From: an uncultured Candidatus Saccharibacteria bacterium
Lineage (GTDB): Bacteria > Patescibacteriota > Saccharimonadia > Saccharimonadales > Saccharimonadaceae
Length of the DNA: 10,755 nucleotides
Assembly (NCBI GenBank): GCA_949063825.1
Contig: CARSRA010000024.1
Location: 1-10,755 of the forward strand
Direction of reading: 5' to 3'
Part shown: positions 5,854 to 10,755 of the stretch, piece after piece
Position numbering within the stretch: the first letter of the stretch is position 1
Layout: every line of letters starts with the position of its first letter
Notes under the pieces: generated by a model
The model's database searches: none
The model's input: the letters and a program-made list of their open reading frames with translations, nothing else
Told to the model about the DNA's origin: nothing
Program-made: the position numbers and the translations under genes

Positions 5854-8800
5854 ATGCGCAAGTTTGGGCAAAGAATCTTAGGGATCGGTGCGGTACTATT
5901 ATTTGGCATAATGTCTTTAGTCGTGGGGGCGCAGGATGTATCGGCACTAGCGGCGTCAAGGAGCAATTTGACAGCGATTGGATTATTGACCGGTATGCGT
6001 TGGTGCTATGAAAATGGAGTTATTAAGTCGAATGGCATTCAACGTTCAAGCTTTGATGATGTTAGTGTCTTGATGGATACAATGTTTGTTGAGTCGAAGG
6101 TTAAAGATGGGCAAGTATGGATTCCGACCAAGGTCGGCAATACGTTGAATGATTTTAACTTGAGCTGTAAGGAAGTATTCACTGGGTGGAGACCGAACAA
6201 GAGCTCGAATAGTGTGAAGGGGCTCAATAGTCGTTTTGGTACTTTTAAGGATCCCCTGAAGTATGGATATGTGCCAGACGACAAGAGAAACGATGAGGAA
6301 GTAGGTGATAAAACCACGGCATCGATCAGGATTACAGCGAATGTGACAGATGCTTCTAACGGTAACTCGGTAAAGGTCGACAGCAGCGGGGGTGTCATTT
6401 GTACGGGGAAATACTCGTATCAAAAGCATTTTTTTGGAGGTGGGAATTATCAGTGGGTGATCCAGAACTGTAGTGGTACATTGGATTTAAAGTATCATGA
6501 CGATGAGGGGGTCTTCTTTACGATGATCGGTGGCACACCGATAGGGTTTGTTGGTGTCGGGAAATGGTCTCCGAGTGAAGATTTCCCGGTCTACTTAGGA
6601 CATATGGGCGATTTAAATAACGCGGCAGGCGGTGGTGCTACGATCGAGGTCGCCAAGGATACTGATTTTGCTAAGGCTTTCCGCGACTCGAGATATTACA
6701 AAATGATCTCAGAAGATATTGAGAAGGCTTTTGGTCATGTCTATAATGATGCCGAGGCGGACGTAACGGTGACCGCTGAAAGTAATGCTGATTTATCGGC
6801 AGGAGAAAGTAGCCGTTCGTATTTTCATTTTCTAAATGATAACGGTAATTATGCGGCTGGGATTGCTGGTAATAGCTTAGCTGGCAATAAAGACTATACG
6901 ACTAAAAGTACAGTAACAACGCATGGCGTTGTTTATGATATGGCTGATGCAAGTTGGATTAGTAAATATGTCTATGCCTTGTACTTCAATTATCTATCCG
7001 ATACTATCAAAAAAGGACCATACAAAGATATGATCAATATTGGTGAATGTACAAAAAATAAGCCGAGCAATGGATGGTTTTATAAACAAGAATCAGATAG
7101 TTGGTGTAGGATAAATATTCTAAATGATAGCGTTCTTGAAAAGGAAGTCTCAGTAGAAAAATCGGGATATCTAGCGAAGGGTACTTTCAAGGACGTGCTA
7201 GAGTGGTTCAAAAACGAAAATAATTATAAAGATCTTGAGACCAATTCTTATGCGAATGGCTCTGAGCCTGGGGTAGATAATGACGTTGCGACGGCTTGCG
7301 AAGAAGCGTCGGGGGCACTTGGTTGGATCATATGCCCAGTAATGGGTATTATGAATAATGCTTCTCAAGAGATATATGAGAATGCAATTGAGCCAATCCT
7401 AGTAGTAAATGCCAAGGCTTTAAAAACGGAAAATGATGATGGTCAGTCTAATGGAGTATATCAGGCGTGGGGTGAATTTCGCAACTATGCTAATATCGTT
7501 TTTGCAATCGTGCTGACGGTGGTGATCCTTTCGCAGCTGACTGGTATAGGACTCAACAACTATAGTATTAAAAAGATTTTGCCACGTCTCATAATGATCG
7601 CTGTGCTAGTGAATATTTCATTTATTCTTTGCCAGTTAGCGGTAGACATATCCAACGTGCTCGGGACGGTTTTGAATGAACAGCTATCAAAACTCGCCGT
7701 AAAGGTTTATGGCCAGGTCGGTGAAGGTGGCAGTTCCTTCTTTGGCGGTTATGTCATGAATAGTATTATGACAGAGTTTTTATTGACTGGTGCAACTGTA
7801 GGCACACTAGGAATAATCGGAGTTAGTGTCGCGGGGTCATGGGGGGCATGGCTGGTCCCGTTGATCTTGATGGTGTTCTGTTTCCTGTTTAGCGTTCTGT
7901 TATTCTTTGTAATCCTATCAGTGCGGCAGGCGGGAGTATTCCTGCTGATTGTACTGGCACCACTTGCAATTATCTGCTATGCCTTACCGAATACTAAATC
8001 ACTATTTGATAAATGGTTCAAACTCTTTAAAGCCCTACTGATTGCTTATCCGGTTTGTGGTCTGATGATGGGCGGCGGACAATTCGCCTCAGCATTGCTT
8101 TTGAAGGTCGGCACAGAGACTAAAAGCGGATTCTTTATGTTGATTACTGCTGTGGTAGTGTCCGTAGCGCCATTCTTCTTGATCCCGTCCGTGATCAAGA
8201 ATTCGCTGGGTGCGCTAGGGAATATAGGCGCGAAATTGAGCAACTTTGGCTCGAAAGCTGGAAGTTTCCTAGGTGGAGCCTTTCTCGGGTCGAGATTGGG
8301 TGATCGATGGAAACGAAACGCTGAGAACAGTAGGGCCAGCCGCGAAGAATCGCGAGCATATGATGCGCAGTCAAGGAAACTCGCTAGGGATACTCGTAGG
8401 CTCAATAGATTAAATAGGAAAGTCGCGCGAGGAGGAACTCTTGATCCGAAAGAGCAGGAGCGGGCAGGGCGAATAGCGAATCGTGTGTTAGCGGCCAGCA
8501 AAGACCGTACGAACAATGCTTTGCGTGCGGAGCAAATGTTCAGCGGGGGTGGCATTACCGGACTTTTGGATAGGCAGAAACGGGGCCAAAGAGATGATTT
8601 GGACAAGATTGAGGTGGCGAATACCATGGCTCAGTATCAGAATAATGAAGTTGGGGGCGTGAATTTTAGCAGCCTGAGTCATGAGTATGATGGAGCCGGC
8701 AATCTGATTAGCCGTAATGAACGTAGTCTTGAGGCGGAATATGAACGGCAACTTGATGCCCTGACGGCTAATCCAGAAGATCAGGAGGCTAAGCGTAAGG

Positions 8801-9306
8801 CTATGGCTTTGCAGCAAATTTTTGCCACGCAAGGTGATAAAGGCCGTGCCGTGATACAGCGTGCTCTAGAGAGCCGGCTCACTAGAGGCGGTAAAACTAC
8901 CGGCTTACACGTTGCGGCTCGGGCTATCGCGAATGATAGTAGATTCCTCGGTGAGATAAAAGGCGGCGATCGTGGGCTTTTCGCTATGGTGAACGATCTT
9001 AATAGTGCAAGACTAGACTCGAGCGGCAATATTATCGGTACGGCAGCGGATGCGCACAGAGGTGCTGGTGCAGCAGCATACTATGGTTCTCGTGGCACCA
9101 GCGCTTATACTGCGCAGGATATGGCAAACCTTGACGATGGGGCTCTCAGACGACTAGTTACAAATGTGGATAGCGGAGTTATCAGTGGCGATGAACTAAA
9201 TAATCTTGCTGGGAGCGCTCGTGAAGCATTGTCGAATCCTAATATCAATGTTAAACCGGAGCATAGGGAACAGTTGCGCAAGATCGCGGATGCTGGGTAC
9301 GCGTAG
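5854..9306 (+). CDS. VirB6/TrbL-like polytopic secretion-channel protein with large secreted N-terminal domain
   Basis: This 1150-residue protein starts at an ATG 2 nt after the previous stop, with GGAG (5842-5845) 8 nt upstream inside that gene, so translation is probably coupled. A signal peptide (hydrophobic core 8-26, likely cleavage near 32-34) precedes an extracytoplasmic domain (about 35-530) with eight cysteines (51, 105, 183, 206, 399, 418, 482, 494) that may be disulfide-bonded. About seven hydrophobic helices follow (roughly 543-562, 576-598, 640-660, 665-690, 693-711, 724-748, 758-782), in the topology of the VirB6/TrbL family, the inner-membrane channel component of type IV secretion systems. 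An Arg-rich helical region (about 815-890) and an Ala/Gly/Asn-rich soluble region to 1150 should be cytoplasmic. It is much longer than ordinary VirB6 proteins of about 300 residues. Assignment is by topology and general resemblance only. The frame ends at TAG (9304-9306) but remains open beyond it to 9840. Confidence 0.8.
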   Translation: MRKFGQRILGIGAVLLFGIMSLVVGAQDVSALAASRSNLTAIGLLTGMRWCYENGVIKSNGIQRSSFDDVSVLMDTMFVESKVKDGQVWIPTKVGNTLNDFNLSCKEVFTGWRPNKSSNSVKGLNSRFGTFKDPLKYGYVPDDKRNDEEVGDKTTASIRITANVTDASNGNSVKVDSSGGVICTGKYSYQKHFFGGGNYQWVIQNCSGTLDLKYHDDEGVFFTMIGGTPIGFVGVGKWSPSEDFPVYLGHMGDLNNAAGGGATIEVAKDTDFAKAFRDSRYYKMISEDIEKAFGHVYNDAEADVTVTAESNADLSAGESSRSYFHFLNDNGNYAAGIAGNSLAGNKDYTTKSTVTTHGVVYDMADASWISKYVYALYFNYLSDTIKKGPYKDMINIGECTKNKPSNGWFYKQESDSWCRINILNDSVLEKEVSVEKSGYLAKGTFKDVLEWFKNENNYKDLETNSYANGSEPGVDNDVATACEEASGALGWIICPVMGIMNNASQEIYENAIEPILVVNAKALKTENDDGQSNGVYQAWGEFRNYANIVFAIVLTVVILSQLTGIGLNNYSIKKILPRLIMIAVLVNISFILCQLAVDISNVLGTVLNEQLSKLAVKVYGQVGEGGSSFFGGYVMNSIMTEFLLTGATVGTLGIIGVSVAGSWGAWLVPLILMVFCFLFSVLLFFVILSVRQAGVFLLIVLAPLAIICYALPNTKSLFDKWFKLFKALLIAYPVCGLMMGGGQFASALLLKVGTETKSGFFMLITAVVVSVAPFFLIPSVIKNSLGALGNIGAKLSNFGSKAGSFLGGAFLGSRLGDRWKRNAENSRASREESRAYDAQSRKLARDTRRLNRLNRKVARGGTLDPKEQERAGRIANRVLAASKDRTNNALRAEQMFSGGGITGLLDRQKRGQRDDLDKIEVANTMAQYQNNEVGGVNFSSLSHEYDGAGNLISRNERSLEAEYERQLDALTANPEDQEAKRKAMALQQIFATQGDKGRAVIQRALESRLTRGGKTTGLHVAARAIANDSRFLGEIKGGDRGLFAMVNDLNSARLDSSGNIIGTAADAHRGAGAAAYYGSRGTSAYTAQDMANLDDGALRRLVTNVDSGVISGDELNNLAGSAREALSNPNINVKPEHREQLRKIADAGYA

Positions 9307-9354
9307 GGCGCGTCTAGTGCCGCTAACGTCAGCAGTACGGTTGGATCAAATGCT

Positions 9355-9840
9355 ATGGCGAACAGTAGCGCACGAGATATAGATAGCGCGTCACAATATA
9401 TCCGTGGACTTAATGGCGGAACGAAGTTCGCAGCTAGTGCTAATGCTAGTAATAATGAGGATTATAAATTGGCCCAGAGTATGGCTCAAAATGCATCGAC
9501 GGCACTTAGGGATACCACGAAGACTTATAGTCAAGAACAGGTTAAGGCGATGCAGGACGTAATTAAGGCGGCGCGCGATATGGGTGTTATGAATGACTCT
9601 GGTAATACCTTTGCGCAGGTTGATTCTGCAAAAATTCAGGTACGAGGTGTAGAGCCGAGAGTAATTCCCACTCGTCCAGCAAACTTTGACGAGCATGGCA
9701 ACTTTAGGGACATTACTAATCCGATGCGTCAGCCGACTGCCGCTGAACGGGAAGCGTTCAATCAGTATGTTCGAGAGCGTGCCGCGGCGGAGCGTTATAA
9801 TCGACAGCATGGGTTCACCCCACCATCTGGAACTCCTTAA
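9355..9840 (+). CDS. In-frame continuation of the VirB6-like protein beyond an amber codon, or separate small gene
   Basis: This frame is the same as that of the 5854 gene. The 16 codons between TAG (9304-9306) and the ATG at 9355 are all sense codons and encode a Gly/Ala/Ser/Asn-rich stretch like the protein before the stop. The ATG has only a weak GGA (9343-9345) at 9 nt as a ribosome-binding site and no visible promoter. Its 161 residues are soluble, with no signal peptide or TM segment. They are Ala/Asn/Ser-rich at first, with probable helices, and end in a charged helical stretch (about residues 127-153) before PPSGTP. The composition matches the cytoplasmic tail of the VirB6-like protein. 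I see three readings: a recent nonsense mutation splitting one gene of about 1328 codons, programmed amber readthrough, or reinitiation as a separate subunit. The first or second fits best. It could also be a sequencing or consensus error. Confidence 0.65.
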   Translation: MANSSARDIDSASQYIRGLNGGTKFAASANASNNEDYKLAQSMAQNASTALRDTTKTYSQEQVKAMQDVIKAARDMGVMNDSGNTFAQVDSAKIQVRGVEPRVIPTRPANFDEHGNFRDITNPMRQPTAAEREAFNQYVRERAAAERYNRQHGFTPPSGTP

Positions 9841-9850
9841 GCTTGCGCTT

Positions 9851-9880
9851 TTGTCAAGTTTGCGGTAGTATAGTTTTAAT
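9851..9880 (+). promoter_or_regulatory. Candidate promoter of the small CxxC protein gene
   Basis: TTGTCA (9851-9856) and TTTAAT (9875-9880) lie 18 bp apart, each five of six to consensus. An alternative -10, TATAGT (9869-9874), has a poorer partner. The segment 9874-9908 can also form a hairpin (TTTTAAT/ATTAAAA, ACC/GGT, AGCA/TGCT) just before the ribosome-binding site GAGGTG (9911-9916). Most of it would be lost if transcription begins near 9887. Confidence 0.35.
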
Positions 9881-9922
9881 ACCGAGCAAATATGCTGGTA
9901 AATTAAAAAAGAGGTGATTAGT

Positions 9923-10351
9923 ATGGGTAACATTATTGATGTAGTGCAGCTGTTTGTTGCAAAGCCGTATGACCCGACGAAATATTATGACGGGCCGATA
10001 CCGTATCCGCAGGAGCCAATGATGCCAAACATAGAAAGGAGGGAGCAAGTATGGTACGATTTGCCATGGTATGTACGCGTTATTTTTGGCATACCGTTCC
10101 ATATAGTGAATTATATTATAAGCGACATCGAGCATGACTTCTTTCCTCAGTGCCCGTGGTGTGGGCGTCAGTTCCCTACGCAGGCAAAAGCAAAGGAATG
10201 TTGCGCGTTCTACAAGAAGACACGCGGGCGTTCACGTTACTCGCCATCTTATACTTTCTCTGCGGGTGGCGGTGGATACACGGCTGACAGTTCGGGAACA
10301 AGAGTTCGGGATGATCGTGGCAATGTATACGAGAAGGTTGATAAATACTGA
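9923..10351 (+). CDS. Small hypothetical protein with CxxC-x12-CC cysteine cluster
   Basis: This 142-residue protein starts at ATG 9923. I preferred it to the GTG at 9914 because that GTG lies inside the ribosome-binding site GAGGTG (9911-9916), which is 6 nt from the ATG. It has a Pro/Tyr-rich N-terminal part (15-36), an aromatic and hydrophobic stretch (about 44-68, WYDLPWYVRVIFG onwards) that may be membrane-associated or an amphipathic helix, and a cysteine cluster: Cys77 and Cys80 in CPWCG, then Cys93 and Cys94. This is a plausible zinc-binding knuckle resembling degenerate zinc-finger or zinc-ribbon halves. A basic patch (98-106) and a Gly/Ser-rich, probably disordered tail follow. There is no signal peptide. 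The family and function are not recognised. It ends with TGA, showing that TGA is used as a stop in this genome. Confidence 0.75.
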   Translation: MGNIIDVVQLFVAKPYDPTKYYDGPIPYPQEPMMPNIERREQVWYDLPWYVRVIFGIPFHIVNYIISDIEHDFFPQCPWCGRQFPTQAKAKECCAFYKKTRGRSRYSPSYTFSAGGGGYTADSSGTRVRDDRGNVYEKVDKY

Positions 10352-10454
10352 CTGTTCCTTTGAATACGGTCTCATTGGTCGGAAAACGTGGTGGCGTTAA
10401 CGTTGATTTCTCAGGTATCTTACTTCGGGTCTAGGGAATCGGTCACGCCATTTG

Positions 10455-10482
10455 TTGACCCAGCGCAAACTTGTGCTATATT
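10455..10482 (+). promoter_or_regulatory. Promoter with no gene behind it, driving a predicted small RNA
   Basis: TTGACC (10455-10460) and TATATT (10477-10482) are 16 bp apart, with a TG extension at 10474-10475. The predicted start is near 10489-10490. No credible protein gene lies between this promoter and the terminator at 10549-10574, so the product should be a short RNA. The gene-free stretch 10352-10454 before it shows nothing else I can support. Confidence 0.65.
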
Positions 10483-10489
10483 TCTCTTC

Positions 10490-10576
10490 GCCTCGAATAG
10501 ATACGGAATCACAGTTAGTTCCGCCTATTCACCCCCCACAAAAGATAAGCCCCCTTTCGAGGGGGTGATTTTTTAT
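10490..10576 (+). ncRNA. Predicted ~87-nt small RNA
   Basis: The RNA is bounded by an extended -10 promoter and an intrinsic terminator. Its 5' half forms a two-part hairpin: GAATAG (10495-10500) with CTATTC (10525-10530), and inside it CGGAA (10504-10508) with TTCCG (10519-10523). A single-stranded C-rich linker (10532-10548) leads to the terminator. The final G-run can pair in two ways: locally with CCCCC (10550-10554), or over 8 bp as TCACCCCC (10529-10536) with GGGGGTGA (10561-10568). The second pairing would expose CCCCCTTTC (10550-10558) in a loop. That 9-mer is the exact complement of GAAAGGGGG (420-428), the ribosome-binding site of the 802-residue gene. The promoter and terminator are seen in the sequence; a regulatory role is inference. 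I match no known RNA family. Confidence 0.5.
10549..10574 (+). terminator. Intrinsic terminator before the tRNA gene
   Basis: CCCCCT (10550-10555) pairs with AGGGGG (10560-10565) around a UUCG loop, extendable by one G-U pair. Six T residues (10569-10574) follow after TGA. It separates the predicted small RNA, and any readthrough from upstream, from the tRNA promoter 13 nt further on. Confidence 0.8.
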
Positions 10577-10586
10577 GTCAAAGTGT

Positions 10587-10592
10587 TATAAT
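10587..10592 (+). promoter_or_regulatory. Extended -10 promoter of the tRNA gene
   Basis: A perfect TATAAT with TG at 10584-10585 lies 9 nt before the first tRNA base. I see no good -35 box at the expected distance, because that position is occupied by the preceding terminator. The extended -10 may compensate. The primary transcript would carry almost no 5' leader. Confidence 0.7.
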
Positions 10593-10600
10593 AAGGCTAA

Positions 10601-10676
10601 GGGGACATAGCTCAGTGGTCAGAGCAGGCGGCTCATAACCGCTTGGTCGCTGGTTCAAACCCAGCTGTCCCCACCA
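10601..10676 (+). tRNA. tRNA with CAU anticodon, probably tRNA-Ile2 (lysidine type) or elongator tRNA-Met
   Basis: This is a full cloverleaf of 76 nt. The acceptor stem is GGGGACA (10601-10607) with TGTCCCC (10666-10672), followed by discriminator A and an encoded CCA (10674-10676). The anticodon stem is GGCGG/CCGCT around loop CTCATAA, giving anticodon CAU at 10634-10636. The T arm carries GGTTCAAAC. It is not the initiator, which would need three consecutive G-C pairs in the anticodon stem and an unpaired 1-72 position. The anticodon arm, variable loop and T-stem closely resemble remembered bacterial tRNA-Ile2 (CAU) sequences, in which C34 is changed to lysidine by TilS to read AUA. Elongator Met remains possible. 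Confidence 0.93.
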
Positions 10677-10755
10677 GATGGTGATTTATGTGATTATCCC
10701 CCCCCTTAGCTCTTTTGGAAGTGACGCTGAAGAAAGCTGCAACAAAGTCATTATG

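Noticed and set aside
8046..8627. 193-codon open frame on the minus strand
   Set aside because: It lies entirely opposite the VirB6-like coding frame, has no ribosome-binding site, and its Ser/Arg/Pro-rich composition is typical of an antisense shadow.
9874..9908. Hairpin upstream of the small gene's ribosome-binding site as a riboswitch-like element
   Set aside because: The most likely transcript start (about 9887) falls inside the 5' arm, so most of the stem would not exist in the mRNA. The stem is also AT-rich and bulged.
9914..9922. GTG start for the small CxxC protein
   Set aside because: The GTG is part of the Shine-Dalgarno GAGGTG that serves the ATG at 9923, so it cannot sensibly be the start codon.
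9391..9933. 180-codon open frame on the minus strand
   Set aside because: It overlaps the continuation of the VirB6-like frame and the small-gene promoter region. The + strand frame is better supported by composition and by continuity with the upstream gene.
10388..10591. 67-codon open frame starting with GTG
   Set aside because: It runs across the predicted small-RNA promoter, the terminator and the tRNA -10 box, has no ribosome-binding site, and its composition is not protein-like compared with the neighbours.
10698..10705. Run of eight C residues after the tRNA
   Set aside because: Nothing around it supports a feature: there is no flanking repeat and no hairpin with a T-run. It may simply be a homopolymer or a site of sequencing ambiguity.
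1..10755. CRISPR array, transposon ends, or integrase/att site at the tRNA
   Set aside because: I found no evenly spaced direct repeats, no transposase or integrase frame, and no second copy of the tRNA 3' end within the window.

Overview
The window looks like part of a small, compact bacterial genome of the Patescibacteria/CPR type, most likely Candidatus Saccharibacteria (TM7). This is inferred from content, not from a search. It carries a polytopic VirB6/TrbL-like protein with a large secreted N-terminal domain, acidic single-pass and multi-pass surface proteins, a DUF11-type surface protein with an LPNTG sortase signal (a Gram-positive style envelope), very short intergenic spacers and standard-code stops. 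TGA is a normal stop here, which argues against the UGA-Gly code of SR1/Gracilibacteria. All convincing genes are on the + strand.

Layout. Positions 1-434 hold no gene in the annotated sense: an AT-rich segment with inverted repeats, a near-consensus promoter (142-170), and a ~257-nt leader of consecutive hairpins. The leader precedes an 802-residue four-TM surface protein (435-2843) with two MucBP-like extracellular modules. A 216-bp gap with a long imperfect hairpin and a candidate promoter leads to a 477-residue LPNTG-anchored DUF11 protein (3060-4493), followed by a UUCG-capped hairpin and a strong intrinsic terminator. The U-tract of that terminator runs into the next promoter, which appears to produce a leaderless mRNA for a single-TM acidic protein (4643-5851). 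The VirB6/TrbL-like protein (5854-9306) starts 2 nt after that gene. It ends at a TAG, but the same frame stays open for another 177 codons to 9840. Then come a small CxxC/CC protein (9923-10351), a predicted ~87-nt small RNA with its own promoter and terminator (10490-10576), and a CAU-anticodon tRNA (10601-10676).

How the parts may work together. Three proteins are predicted to expose large domains outside the cell, and the fourth is a channel-type inner-membrane T4SS component. A plausible reading is a contact and transfer surface for a host-attached epibiont. The adhesins would engage the partner, and the 4643/5854 operon would contribute a VirB6-like channel with an accessory single-pass subunit. 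No T4SS ATPase (VirB4, VirD4) lies in the window, so the assignment rests on the VirB6-like topology alone.

The most unusual signals are the in-frame amber within the VirB6-like reading frame, the structured leader of the 802-residue gene, the leaderless start at 4643, and the predicted small RNA. One arm of that RNA is perfectly complementary over 9 nt to the ribosome-binding site of the 802-residue gene.
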